A stretch of DNA of 64,000 nt from Chromobacterium subtsugae (GCF_001676875.1 NZ_JYKA01000005.1:1-64000), one strand, 5' to 3'. Positions 1-7,461 are shown, counted from the stretch's first letter. Notes: generated by a model not told the origin, from the sequence alone. Numbers and translations: made by a program.

Positions 1-145
1 GGCCAGCCAGGCTGGCGACGACCGCGAAAGCCTGTTCGCCGCCACCTTCCTCTTGATGAGCGAAGAGCTAGGTGAACTGGTCAGCGCGCTGGTGGAGGCG
101 CTGGGCGGGCTTGAGGATAGCCAAAAACACAAGGAGGCGGCGTGA
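1..145 (+). CDS. Hypothetical phage protein, C-terminal fragment
   Basis: The frame is open from the window edge (codons from position 2) and ends in TGA at 143-145. It gives 47 residues ending in a Glu/Lys-rich tail. Its stop overlaps the next ATG by one base (TGATG), so the two genes are probably translationally coupled. The visible part contains a short hydrophobic, Glu-rich helix (LLMSEELGELVSALVEAL). I do not recognise a family; the N-terminus is outside the window. Confidence 0.55.
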   Translation, partial: ASQAGDDRESLFAATFLLMSEELGELVSALVEALGGLEDSQKHKEAA

Positions 146-576
146 TGGTGCACAAATCAGGCATCCATACCCCTGGCCCGTGGCGCTGGGAATTCAATGG
201 CAAGAGCAAGTCTATTCAACTGGTCGGCGGCCGCCCGCAGTTCGACAAAACCGTGATGGACTTCGAACGCTGGGGCATGAGTGGGGCGTGCCCGAGGTTC
301 AACGAAAAGATCTCCGGAGACGAGCTCAACATCATGACTCGTGTATCAGACCGGAACGATTGGATCGCGCCGTTTGAAGGCCGCGTCCATCATGTCGATT
401 GGTGCGCCGATGTTGTCCACCCAGACGCGCGCCTTATAGCCGCCGCGCCTGTTTTGCTGGCGGCGCTGGAGGCTGTGTGCGACTCATTCCAGCACGTCCC
501 GCTCAGCCCTGGCGCGCTGCAGGACCTATTCAGAGCACGCGCCGCCATCGCGGCATGCAAGGAGTCGGCCACATGA
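145..576 (+). CDS. Hypothetical phage protein with C-terminal ARLIAAAP motif
   Basis: 143 residues. It has the N-terminal HTPGPW and the C-terminal ARLIAAAPVLLAALE that recur in small early-region proteins of temperate phages of Proteobacteria; their function is unknown. I chose the ATG at 145 over the GTG at 142 because it overlaps the upstream stop and lies just behind the GGAGGCGGCG ribosome-binding sequence. The stop overlaps the next start by four bases (ATGA), as in other genes of this operon. Confidence 0.75.
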   Translation: MVHKSGIHTPGPWRWEFNGKSKSIQLVGGRPQFDKTVMDFERWGMSGACPRFNEKISGDELNIMTRVSDRNDWIAPFEGRVHHVDWCADVVHPDARLIAAAPVLLAALEAVCDSFQHVPLSPGALQDLFRARAAIAACKESAT

Positions 577-943
577 GCAAGCAGCCCTTAAATGTGAAAA
601 AGCCAGCCCGCCAGAAGCTTGAGCGGTTCAGCCATCAGATCAGCCTCACCCTGTCCGATGGCGAGCGCACGCTGCCGCTGGGCGTGGCCAATATCCAGTG
701 GAAAGCCCCCCCGGCAGCACTTTGTCATCCTCGCAGCTTTTCATGGCCGCAGTGCTGGGCGCCCAGCGCCGCTACTCGGCCACCATCAAGGGGTTGGGCC
801 TGCGCTACCTCTGGCAGATAGCCGACGATGCCGGCAACCGAGTGACGCTTCTGGAAATCGACCAGCGGCACATGGAGGCCAAGGATAAGAAAGAGCCGCT
901 AACCATCAAGCGGCTGGGCTTTGACTCAGTCGAAATCGTATAG
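573..943 (+). CDS. Phage hypothetical protein split by a -1 frame change at a C7 run
   Basis: The ATG at 573 overlaps the upstream stop. The first frame reads 46 plausible residues up to a run of seven C (706-712), then continues as an unlikely Pro/Ser/Cys-rich tail to TAG at 819-821. The -1 frame downstream of the run encodes a well-formed C-terminus (LSSSQLFMAAVLGAQRR... ending LGFDSVEIV) stopping at 943, with no start signal of its own. Joined, the two halves make about 122 residues. In the first frame the run reads C CCC CCG, which fits the X XXY YYZ slippery pattern. A complementary pair (715-721 with 751-757) could form a downstream stem. Programmed frameshift, real inactivation and a base-count error in the homopolymer all remain possible. 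Function unknown. Confidence 0.55.
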
Positions 944-945
944 CA

Positions 946-970
946 GGCCGCGCGAAGCGGCCATTTTCTT
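946..970 (+). terminator. Hairpin with short U tract after the frameshifted gene
   Basis: GGCCGC (946-951) and GCGGCC (957-962) form a six-base-pair stem with a GCGAA loop, followed by ATTTTCTT. It lies between two phage genes of the same strand and may attenuate rather than end transcription. Confidence 0.5.
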
Positions 971-1003
971 GCCCGGCGCCCGCTCGGCGCCCTGGAGAGC
1001 AAC

Positions 1004-1255
1004 ATGAACACCCACATCAGCACCATGCGCTACGCGATGCAAATCGCCGTACTGGCACAGCTCCTGGAGCAACGTGAGCGCCAGATCGAGCAATTGGCTA
1101 CCGTCATCGCCATCAAGGACGAGCAACTAGCCACCCAGAATAGCGCGGCAATGGAATATGTCGCGCGCTGCGACGAGCTGGAAGCCCGCAATAGCGAGCT
1201 GGCGCGCCAGCGCGACTTGCTGGCGCTGGAGGCACAAGAACGGAGGGCGGCGTGA
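1004..1255 (+). CDS. Hypothetical phage coiled-coil protein
   Basis: 83 residues, almost entirely predicted helical. From about residue 15 it shows Leu/Ile heptads and many Gln, Glu and Arg residues (LLEQRERQIEQLATVIAIKDEQ and on), so a coiled coil is likely. A good ribosome-binding site (GGAGAGCAAC) precedes the ATG. The stop overlaps the GTG start of the next gene. Phage proteins of this shape are often annotated only as hypothetical; I assign no function. Confidence 0.6.
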   Translation: MNTHISTMRYAMQIAVLAQLLEQRERQIEQLATVIAIKDEQLATQNSAAMEYVARCDELEARNSELARQRDLLALEAQERRAA

Positions 1256-1383
1256 GCTACCAGACCTACGGCGAGGACTACCACGTCACGCCGCGGCCTG
1301 ATCCTCTGCCGGCTGCCGCCGGCAAGGCCGATGAGCCGCGCTACCCCGATGACGGGGTGGAGAGCGACGGGGGCGAGCTGTAG
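1252..1383 (+). CDS. Small acidic phage protein, GTG start
   Basis: 43 residues, rich in Asp, Glu, Gly and Pro (begins MSYQTYGEDYHVTPRPDP, ends DGGEL). The GTG at 1252 overlaps the TGA of the coiled-coil gene (GTGA) and sits behind GGAGGGCGGC, so coupled translation is likely. It is probably disordered and its function is unknown. Support comes from the overlap architecture and the ribosome-binding site rather than from a recognised family. Confidence 0.5.
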   Translation: MSYQTYGEDYHVTPRPDPLPAAAGKADEPRYPDDGVESDGGEL

Positions 1384-1389
1384 CAACCG

Positions 1390-1599
1390 CTAGATAGAAA
1401 ACTCCCAGCAAGCGCCATGATCCTTTCCATCCATGTCTCGAGTAAAGTGCTGGCCGCAATCCCGGCAGAGATATTTCTTCAGCTCTGTTTTTCGGAATCC
1501 AGAGCCTCCATACGGCTCGGAGCCATCACATACTAATTTTTTGTGAGGAGGAGTGGCGGACAACTGCCGGTTCAGGGTGTTGCATAGATCGCACGGCAT
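1390..1599 (-). CDS. Small zinc-ribbon-like protein on the opposite strand of the phage operon
   Basis: 69 residues. Two Cys pairs, CDLC near residues 3-6 and CRDC near residues 48-51, plus a nearby His, look like a four-ligand zinc ribbon; the Lys-rich middle would suit nucleic acid binding. I chose the ATG at 1599 because GGAG lies about eight bases upstream and the frame before it has no protein-like character. It is the only minus-strand gene in this part of the prophage, which fits an inserted accessory (moron-type) gene. Function not known. Confidence 0.6.
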   Translation of the reverse strand: MPCDLCNTLNRQLSATPPHKKLVCDGSEPYGGSGFRKTELKKYLCRDCGQHFTRDMDGKDHGACWEFSI

Positions 1600-1642
1600 G
1601 GAATTTCTCCAATGTGATGGAGAAGAAAATATATCCGATTTG

Positions 1643-1669
1643 GAGGCCCTCACGGGCCTCTTTCTTTTT
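1643..1669 (+). terminator. Rho-independent terminator ahead of the next phage gene
   Basis: GAGGCCC (1643-1649), loop TCAC, GGGCCTC (1654-1660), then TTTCTTTTT. The T tract is on the plus strand only. It lies between the opposite-strand zinc-ribbon gene and the plus-strand gene at 1681, so it would stop read-through from the early operon. Confidence 0.75.
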
Positions 1670-1680
1670 GAGGAGGCGCG

Positions 1681-2073
1681 ATGTCTGAAATCACCAACCC
1701 GTATGAGCAGGTGGAACTGGCAGCTGAAGCCGCCGGCTATCTGGGAGCACTGGACGAAGGAAGCGGCGAGCGCCAATGGCTGGCAGATCACTGCACTGGA
1801 GATGAATTCGATCCGCGCGAGAGCTTTGAAGACGCGGTGCGACTGATTTGCACGCTTGGCCTACTTGTCGAGGTTGATCGCGGTGCAGGGGTGGTGACTG
1901 TCGTGATAGGCGCTGATCACGTTGTTGACCACTGCACCATGACCGAGCGTTTCGACCCTGACGGGCGTTTCGACATGGATGCGCCGGCATCCCCAGAATA
2001 TGCGCTGAAACTGGCCGTCACCCGTGCTGCCGCTGAGATTGGCAAATGCAAGGTGATGGGGACCGCCGCATGA
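1681..2073 (+). CDS. Hypothetical phage protein
   Basis: 130 residues, acidic, with ALDEGSGERQWLADHC near the N-terminus and PEYALKLAVTRAAAEIGKCKV near the C-terminus. The arrangement is loosely like phage proteins of unknown function that end in an AVxRAxAE helix (DUF2591-like); this similarity is weak and from memory. A GAGGAGG ribosome-binding site precedes the ATG. The stop overlaps the next start (ATGA at 2070). Confidence 0.6.
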   Translation: MSEITNPYEQVELAAEAAGYLGALDEGSGERQWLADHCTGDEFDPRESFEDAVRLICTLGLLVEVDRGAGVVTVVIGADHVVDHCTMTERFDPDGRFDMDAPASPEYALKLAVTRAAAEIGKCKVMGTAA

Positions 2074-2441
2074 CCTGCCCCTACGACAGCTGGCTGCCCG
2101 ATCAGCCGGCACCAATGCCCGCCGCGCCCGAACTGTACCGGCCCTCCAGCGGCCAGGCCGGCGAGTGGTTCATCAGTGAATGGTGCGCCCACTGCGAGCG
2201 GGACAAGTGCCAGAACGGCAGCAAACCCATGGACGAGTGTGGCCAGGACGATCTCTGCCAAATCCTCGGCCGCACCATGTTCCTGGACGTGGACGACCCG
2301 GACTACCCGCGCGAGTGGATCGACGACCCGGAGCACGGCCCACGCTGCACGGCGTTTGTCGAAATCGGCCAGCCGCTGCCGCCTGCGCGCGACACGCAAA
2401 CCATCGATATGTTTCAGCTGCCCGACCAGGGCGAGGAGTGA
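2070..2441 (+). CDS. Hypothetical phage protein with paired Cys
   Basis: 123 residues starting MTCPYDSWLPDQPAP. The central part (WCAHCERDKCQNG, then DECGQDDLCQI) has five clustered cysteines that could bind metal. It then has a conserved-looking PREWIDDPEHGPRCTAF segment of a kind I recall from prophages of Burkholderiales and Pseudomonas without a known role. The start was chosen by the four-base overlap with the preceding stop; a longer in-frame ATG at 2046 lies inside the upstream gene. Confidence 0.65.
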   Translation: MTCPYDSWLPDQPAPMPAAPELYRPSSGQAGEWFISEWCAHCERDKCQNGSKPMDECGQDDLCQILGRTMFLDVDDPDYPREWIDDPEHGPRCTAFVEIGQPLPPARDTQTIDMFQLPDQGEE

Positions 2442-2443
2442 GC

Positions 2444-3298
2444 ATGTCCGCAGTCACCCGCCCCGCGCTCCGGTACCACGGCGCAAAGTTTCGCCTGGCA
2501 CCGTGGATCATGCAGTTCTTCCCGCCGCATCAGACCTACGTGGAGCCGTTCGGGGGTGCGGCCGGCGTGCTGCTGCAGAAGCCGCGCTCGTACGCCGAGA
2601 TCTACAACGACCTGGACGGCGACGTCAGCAACTTTTTCCGGGTGCTGCGGAATCCTCTCCAGCGCGCGATGCTGATCGAGGCCGTCACCCTGACGCCATA
2701 TAGCCGCGCCGAGTTCGAACAAGCCTGGGAACCGGCCACCGATCCAATCGAGCGAGCTCGGAGGCTGTCCATCCGCGCGCAGATGGGCTTCGGCTCCGCC
2801 GGCGCGACCAAAGGGACGACCGGATTTCGCATTGACAGCCGGCGCGAATATGGCACTGCGCAGCACCTTTGGGCGTACTACCCGGACCAATTGGCTAATG
2901 CCGGACAGCGGCTGGCCGGCGTGCTGATCGAGAATGCCTCAGCTATCGATGTTATGCACCAGCACGATAGCGCGCAGACGCTCCATTTCGTGGACCCGCC
3001 GTACCTACACGAAACCCGCGTGCGCGGAGCGCAATATGGCCGTTACTACCGTCACGAGTTAAGCGACAACGATCATCGCGAGCTGTTGGGCGTGCTGCTG
3101 GATCTGGAAGGGTTTGTGGTGCTAAGCGGGTACCCGTCGGACCTCTACGACCAGGTCCTAGCCGGCTGGGAGCGGCACGTCACGGGCAGCAGGATTTCTG
3201 CAGGCCGAGGCGGTGCAGTCCGGACCGAGTGCGTTTGGCTCAACCCCGCATGCAGCGCGGCGCTACACCAGAACGACCTATTCAAGGAGATAGCATGA
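2444..3298 (+). CDS. DNA N6-adenine methyltransferase, D12 class (Dam family)
   Basis: 284 residues. It has the AdoMet-binding motif VEPFGGAAG at about 33-41, the YNDLD motif at about 54-58 and the catalytic DPPY at 184-187, in the order of D12-class (Dam-like) enzymes. It should methylate adenine in double-stranded DNA using S-adenosylmethionine. In phages such orphan methylases protect DNA from host restriction or affect gene timing. No restriction enzyme gene is adjacent. The start is set by GAGGAG six bases upstream. The TGA overlaps the next ATG. The recognition sequence cannot be read from the protein. Confidence 0.9.
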   Translation: MSAVTRPALRYHGAKFRLAPWIMQFFPPHQTYVEPFGGAAGVLLQKPRSYAEIYNDLDGDVSNFFRVLRNPLQRAMLIEAVTLTPYSRAEFEQAWEPATDPIERARRLSIRAQMGFGSAGATKGTTGFRIDSRREYGTAQHLWAYYPDQLANAGQRLAGVLIENASAIDVMHQHDSAQTLHFVDPPYLHETRVRGAQYGRYYRHELSDNDHRELLGVLLDLEGFVVLSGYPSDLYDQVLAGWERHVTGSRISAGRGGAVRTECVWLNPACSAALHQNDLFKEIA

Positions 3299-3774
3299 CG
3301 CACCTGACCCAACTGGCGGACGCCGCGCGCGCCGTCATCGCAGCTTTCGACCGTGCCGGCGAGCTGACCGACGAACTGATCAGTGCGCTGGAGCTGGCAC
3401 TGAATGGAGCCGAGCTGTCGCCGGCCACCGAGCAGAGCGGCGAGGCGGTGGCATGGATAGAGATTCACGGAAGTGGCGTGATATACGGTGTGTATATGAA
3501 CGCGGCAGAGGATTTGCCGCTAAACGTTAGGCTCAATCTCTACACCCGCCCGCAGCCCGCGCCGGCGGTGCCGGATGATGGCGCTGTCCGCGAGACGTTG
3601 CTAAACGTCATCCGCCGGTTAAACCAGAATCCGTACAGCCTGACCAAGATCGAGTGCATACGCGAGGTGGAGGCAATGCTCGCCGCCGCGCCGCAGCCCC
3701 TGACCTGCACCTGCCCGTCTGGCGACGGCTCGCTACGCTGGCCGTGCCCGCGGCATCCGCCGGAGTCGGCATGA
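3295..3774 (+). CDS. Hypothetical phage protein (Ea22-like context)
   Basis: 159 residues. The N-terminal third is helical and Ala-rich. The middle carries GEAVAWIEIHGSG and LNLYTRPQPAPAV, a layout seen in phage early proteins sometimes annotated Ea22-like. Near the C-terminus EAMLAAAPQP is followed by a Cys/Pro-rich tail (CTCPSGDGSLRWPCPRH) that could bind a metal. Both ends overlap neighbouring genes by four bases. Function unknown. Confidence 0.6.
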   Translation: MTHLTQLADAARAVIAAFDRAGELTDELISALELALNGAELSPATEQSGEAVAWIEIHGSGVIYGVYMNAAEDLPLNVRLNLYTRPQPAPAVPDDGAVRETLLNVIRRLNQNPYSLTKIECIREVEAMLAAAPQPLTCTCPSGDGSLRWPCPRHPPESA

Positions 3775-3959
3775 CGACCGCCGCGCTACCGGCCCCGCCG
3801 GTCTACCGCTACACCCAGCGCCGCGACGGCGCCGTCATCTACGTTGGCCCGGAGCCGCCGGCACCCGAGCCCGGCACCAGCTGCACCCGGATGGCGTGGT
3901 TGGCGGTGCCGGGCATGGAGTGGGGCGGCCAGTGGGCCGATCCCGAGATTGTGTTTTGA
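3771..3959 (+). CDS. Small hypothetical phage protein
   Basis: 62 residues, Pro-rich, containing VYRYTQRRDGAVIYVGPEPP and a Trp-rich end (MEWGGQWADPEIVF). It is the last gene of the early operon: its ATG overlaps the previous stop and a strong terminator follows directly. No family recognised. Confidence 0.55.
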   Translation: MTTAALPAPPVYRYTQRRDGAVIYVGPEPPAPEPGTSCTRMAWLAVPGMEWGGQWADPEIVF

Positions 3960-3960
3960 A

Positions 3961-3988
3961 GGCCGCCAGAGGGCGGCCCAACTTTTTT
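3961..3988 (+). terminator. Rho-independent terminator ending the phage operon
   Basis: GGCCGCC (3961-3967) pairs with GGCGGCC (3972-3978) and is followed by CAACTTTTTT. It begins two bases after the stop codon of the preceding gene and separates the operon from the excisionase/integrase pair. Confidence 0.85.
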
Positions 3989-4017
3989 CTACCAGCTGAC
4001 AGGAAGTAGGAGAGCAA

Positions 4018-4281
4018 ATGAAAAATGAAATCCTGGCGCTCCCAGTAAAGTGGGTGCGTGGAGAATTGTATTGCCGAACTACTGGTGAGCCAATGGAAAC
4101 AGTATTGGCTCGAATTCGAGATGGTATATGGGCTGCGGGAAAACATTATAAGCGGACTGGTCCGCGAACTTTATGGATTAACTTGATAGAGGCCAGCATA
4201 TGGGTGGATCAACAGCCGCACGTCGAGTCCCTCTTCCAGAAGGGGTCGAAATCCGAGAAGGATCCCGCGGAAGCAGCTTAA
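4018..4281 (+). CDS. Excisionase-like DNA-binding protein
   Basis: 87 residues. The core (VKWVRGELYCRTTG... RDGIWAAGKHYKRTGPRTLWINLIEASIWVD) resembles small phage excisionases, where a winged-helix segment with a G-x-W-x-x-G-x-x-Y/W pattern binds DNA and bends the attachment site. Its position directly before the integrase supports this. It would set the direction of recombination. The 3' end overlaps the integrase by 82 bp. The GC content here is visibly lower than in the host genes. Confidence 0.7.
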   Translation: MKNEILALPVKWVRGELYCRTTGEPMETVLARIRDGIWAAGKHYKRTGPRTLWINLIEASIWVDQQPHVESLFQKGSKSEKDPAEAA

Positions 4282-5429
4282 GAATTATGTTTATCTGGCA
4301 AGGGAAGCGTCGGCGGGAGACATTAGACGTTCCTGCTACGCCTGCAAACATTAAGTATGCAGCGCGATTGCGTGGCGAAATACAAAATGCGATTGCGCGC
4401 GGCACTTTTGATTATGCAGCGACATTCCCTAATTCAAAGCTTGCACGGAGTATGGTGCCCGCGGAGCGTAAACGTTACCTTATTAGCGATCTATTGGATA
4501 AGCAACTTGATACTGCCCGCAAGTTGCAATCCCTTTCTCCATCGACAATCGCCAGCTACACCCGATGGGCACGCTCACGGATTATACCGAAGTGGGGGCA
4601 AAACTATATCGACGAGATAACAACGCTTGAATTGCGAGATTGGATTGTTGGAATGTCGGCGTCAATGGCCCCAAAATCGGTTAGAAATTGCGTGGGGCTT
4701 TTATCCGTCACGCTCAGTCAAGCGGTGGCAGATGGCATTATCACGACGAACCCGCTTGAGCCGATTAAGCTGCGTACCCTGCTTCCCAGAAAGAGAAGGT
4801 CCGAGGATGATTCAATCGACCCATTCAACGATGAGGAGATCGCCCAGATACTAAAGGCGGCTGATGCAGAAGAGGTCCGTGCTCTGTGGATGTTCGCCTT
4901 CGCAACAGGGCTGCGCACGGGCGAGCTGATCGCGGTCAAGTGGCGTCACGTTCTTGAGGGGCGAGGCGTCATCAGGGTAGAGGACAACATAGTCTCGACC
5001 GATGAGGGGGTGGTCGAAAAGGCAACGAAGACGGACACGGTAAGGGAGGTACCCTTGCTGCCTGCGGCCGTGGAGGCGCTCGAAATTATGAAGGGAATCA
5101 CCATGGCATCTGGTGCCAACGGGTACATCTTCATTAACCCTAACACTCGGCGGCGATGGGCCAGTGAGAGGGTGATGCGGAAGCATTGGGCGGCAACCCT
5201 GGGGGCAACCGCGCTTCGTTACCGAAACCAGTACCAGACTCGGCACACGTTTGCCTCTCGCCTGCTAATGGCCGGAGAACCAGAGTTGCTGGTGGCCAAA
5301 TTGCTTGGCCATGTGACCGTTGAGATGGTGCGGCGGCACTATGGCCGTTACATCACGCAGCCAAATGGAATCGTGCTGAAGGGGGACTATTCAGGCTTTG
5401 GTACCGATCCCGAAGGCAAGGCGGGATGA
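4200..5429 (+). CDS. Tyrosine-family phage integrase
   Basis: 409 residues. The N-terminal arm-binding domain (about 14-80; VEIREGSRGSSLRIMF and GTFDYAATFP) is of the Arm-DNA-bind_2/DUF3596 type. It is followed by a core-binding domain (about 90-190) and a catalytic domain (about 210-385). Catalytic residues visible are Arg239 (TGLRTGEL), Lys277, Arg348 (QTRHTFAS), His371 (LLGHVTVE) and the probable nucleophile Tyr381. The usual first His of the HxxR box is Tyr345, which I recall as common in this subfamily. The start at ATG 4200 keeps the whole arm domain and overlaps the excisionase gene; the next ATG would cut the arm domain. It should recombine the phage with the tRNA-Ser end. Confidence 0.93.
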   Translation: MGGSTAARRVPLPEGVEIREGSRGSSLRIMFIWQGKRRRETLDVPATPANIKYAARLRGEIQNAIARGTFDYAATFPNSKLARSMVPAERKRYLISDLLDKQLDTARKLQSLSPSTIASYTRWARSRIIPKWGQNYIDEITTLELRDWIVGMSASMAPKSVRNCVGLLSVTLSQAVADGIITTNPLEPIKLRTLLPRKRRSEDDSIDPFNDEEIAQILKAADAEEVRALWMFAFATGLRTGELIAVKWRHVLEGRGVIRVEDNIVSTDEGVVEKATKTDTVREVPLLPAAVEALEIMKGITMASGANGYIFINPNTRRRWASERVMRKHWAATLGATALRYRNQYQTRHTFASRLLMAGEPELLVAKLLGHVTVEMVRRHYGRYITQPNGIVLKGDYSGFGTDPEGKAG

Positions 5430-5437
5430 CTGCCAGA

Positions 5438-5458
5438 ATTTGGGGCAGATTTGGGGCA
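5438..5458. repeat. Tandem ATTTGGGGCA repeats, possible integrase arm sites
   Basis: ATTTGGGGCA occurs at 5438-5447 and again at 5449-5458, directly after the integrase stop. The period of 11 bp is about one helical turn. Position between integrase and attachment site suggests arm-type binding sites; that role is inference. Confidence 0.5.
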
Positions 5459-5510
5459 CGTTAACCCGTGTAAATCATCTTTAACTGGCCGCAGCCTAGC
5501 CAAGCATGAA

Positions 5511-5580
5511 AATAAAAAGCCGCCTGTAATCCTTGTAGAATCTAGCTTTTGGGCTGATTTGCGCGGATTAAGGCGGCTTA
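5511..5580 (-). terminator. Large imperfect hairpin downstream of tRNA-Ser
   Basis: On the minus strand AAGCCGCC, then TAATCC, pair with GGATTA and GGCGGCTT (plus positions 5572-5579/5517-5524 and 5565-5570/5527-5532). TTTTTATTTT follows on the minus strand. The loop is long (about 32 nt), so efficiency is uncertain. It is correctly placed to end the tRNA transcript and lies on the phage side of the tRNA. Confidence 0.55.
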
Positions 5581-5585
5581 AAATT

Positions 5586-5673
5586 TGGCGGAGGCTGTGG
5601 GATTCGAACCCACGGACGGTTGCCCGTCGGCAGTTTTCAAGACTGCTGGTTTAAACCACTCACCCAAACCTCC
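5586..5673 (-). tRNA. tRNA-Ser (anticodon UGA), probable prophage attachment site
   Basis: 88 nt on the minus strand. The acceptor stem GGAGGTT pairs with AGCCTCC, followed by G and an encoded CCA. The anticodon arm has loop CTTGAAA, giving UGA, which reads UCA/UCG-type serine codons. A long variable arm (GACGGGCAACCGTC) is typical of tRNA-Ser, and the T arm GTGGGTTCGAATCCCAC is intact. The 3' end faces the integrase, so the attachment core probably lies within its 3' half. A TACAAT hexamer (plus 5746-5751) could be its -10 element. Confidence 0.97.
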
Positions 5674-5771
5674 CCGAAGTGGCTGATGTCAGGACTTTCG
5701 CATGCCGAGCGGCTGCCGTTTTTCCTGAATCATTAAGAGCTGCGGATTGTATCCCGACTTGCCGCTTTTGC

Positions 5772-7442
5772 CTAGAGGGCGGCGGCGTTTGAGGCCAGCA
5801 TTTCCGCCGCGTGCTCGCGGGTGGTTTGCGTCAGCTCCGCGCCGCCCAGCATGCGGGCGATTTCCAGCACCCGCTGTTCAGCGTCCAGCGGCGAGATGCG
5901 GCTGAGAACCTGTCCCTTTTGCTCGCGCTTGCTGACCTGCCAGTGATGCTTGCCGCAGGACGCTACCTGGGGCAGGTGGGTGATGCACAGCACCTGGTAG
6001 CGCTGGCCCAGGTCGCGCAGCATGTGGCCTATCACCTCCGCCACGCGGCCGCCGATGCCGACGTCCACTTCGTCGAAGATCAGCGTCGGCACGCTGGCCA
6101 CCTGGCTGATGACGACCTGCATGGCCAGGCTGATCCGCGATAGCTCGCCGCCCGAGGCCACCTTGGCCAGCGGACGCAGGCTGGTGCCGGCGTTGGCCGC
6201 CACCAGGTATTCGATCGATTCCATGCCGTGCGCGCCGGGCTCGGCCAGCGCCGACAGCTCGATGGCGAAGCGGGAGCCGCCCATCGCCAGCCGCTGCATT
6301 TCCTTGCCGATGCGCTCGGACAGTTCGCGCGCGGCCTGGCGGCGCTTGCCGGACAGCGATTCCGCCTGCGCGCGGTAGCGCGCCAGGCTGGCGGCTTCGG
6401 CCACGCTCAGCGCTTCGATGTCCACGCTGGCTTCCAGCGCGGCCAGCTGCTGCTGCCAGTCGGCCAGCTTGTCGCCCAGATCGGCCGGCTGGATGCGGTA
6501 TTTGCGCGCCGCGCTCATCAATAGCTCCAGCCGCCGTTCCATTTCGGCCAGCTGGCCGGGGTCCTGGTCGATGTCGCTGGCGTAGTCGCGCAGGCTGTAC
6601 ACCACCTCGCGCAGTTCGGCGTCCACCGAGTCCAGCAGCGACAGGGTGTCGGCCAGGCGCGGGTCCAGGCTGGACAGCTTGGACAGCCGGCTTTGCACTT
6701 GGGCCAGCTGGGTGAGGCAGCTGTTGTCCTGTTCGGACAGCGTGTCCACCGCCAGCTGCGCGCTTTGCACCAGTTCGGCCGAGTTGGCCAGCCGGGTGTG
6801 GCTTTGGCTGAGGGTGTTCCATTCGTCCGGCTGCAGATTCAGGTCGGACAGTTCGCCGATTTGCCAGGTCAGGCGCTCGCGCTCCACTTCCGATTCGCGC
6901 GACAGCCGCTCGGCGTCGTTGCGCGCCTGGCGGGCAGCCTGCCATTCCTGCCAGGCTTTGTGCACGTCGCGGGCCAGCGCGACCGAACCGGCGTAGGCGT
7001 CCAGCAATTGGCGCTGGGTTTCGCTTTTCATCAGCGACTGATGGGCGTGCTGGCCGTGGATGTCCACCAGGAATTCGCCCAATTGCTTGAGCTGGGCCAG
7101 GGTGGCGGCCTGGCCGTTGACGAAGCTCTTGGAGCGGCCGCTGCGGTCGATCAGACGGCGCAGCAGCAGCACGCCTTCGTCGCCGGACAATTCGTTGGTT
7201 TGCAGCCAGGCGTCGATTTCCGGGCGCCGTTCGGTGGAGAACTCGGCGGTGATTTCGGCGCGCTCGGCGCCTTCGCGCACTTGCGCGCCTTCGGCCCGAT
7301 CGCCTAGCAGCAGGCCCAGAGCGTCCAGCAGAATGGACTTGCCGGCGCCGGTTTCGCCGGTGAGCACGGTGAAGCCGGCGGCGAAGTCCAGCGCGATGCT
7401 GTCGACGATGACGAAGTCTTTTACGGTCAGCGAGAGGAGCAT
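5772..7442 (-). CDS. recN: DNA repair protein RecN
   Basis: 556 residues, the usual RecN length. It is an SMC-like ATPase that acts on double-strand breaks. The N-terminal Walker A is GETGAGKS at about 30-37; a long coiled-coil middle (about 150-370) follows; the C-terminal part has the ABC signature region (ASGGELSRISLAMQ) and Walker B (LIFDEVDVGIGG). It is the last gene of a nadK-recN pair with a 19 bp gap. I see no obvious ribosome-binding site before the ATG, but the MLLSLTVKDFVIV start matches the family. Confidence 0.97.
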   Translation of the reverse strand: MLLSLTVKDFVIVDSIALDFAAGFTVLTGETGAGKSILLDALGLLLGDRAEGAQVREGAERAEITAEFSTERRPEIDAWLQTNELSGDEGVLLLRRLIDRSGRSKSFVNGQAATLAQLKQLGEFLVDIHGQHAHQSLMKSETQRQLLDAYAGSVALARDVHKAWQEWQAARQARNDAERLSRESEVERERLTWQIGELSDLNLQPDEWNTLSQSHTRLANSAELVQSAQLAVDTLSEQDNSCLTQLAQVQSRLSKLSSLDPRLADTLSLLDSVDAELREVVYSLRDYASDIDQDPGQLAEMERRLELLMSAARKYRIQPADLGDKLADWQQQLAALEASVDIEALSVAEAASLARYRAQAESLSGKRRQAARELSERIGKEMQRLAMGGSRFAIELSALAEPGAHGMESIEYLVAANAGTSLRPLAKVASGGELSRISLAMQVVISQVASVPTLIFDEVDVGIGGRVAEVIGHMLRDLGQRYQVLCITHLPQVASCGKHHWQVSKREQKGQVLSRISPLDAEQRVLEIARMLGGAELTQTTREHAAEMLASNAAAL

Positions 7443-7461
7443 GGTGTGTGGTAGGTCCAGG

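Larger units (their letters stand above)
1..5585. mobile_element. Integrase-proximal end of a tRNA-Ser-associated prophage
   Basis: This stretch carries small overlapping genes of temperate-phage type, a Dam-family methylase, an excisionase-like gene and a tyrosine integrase. The integrase points toward the 3' end of tRNA-Ser, the usual layout of an element integrated in a tRNA gene. The other end lies outside the window, so size and exact borders are unknown. The host side begins with recN. Calling it a prophage rather than an integrative conjugative element is inference from the character of the small genes. Confidence 0.8.
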
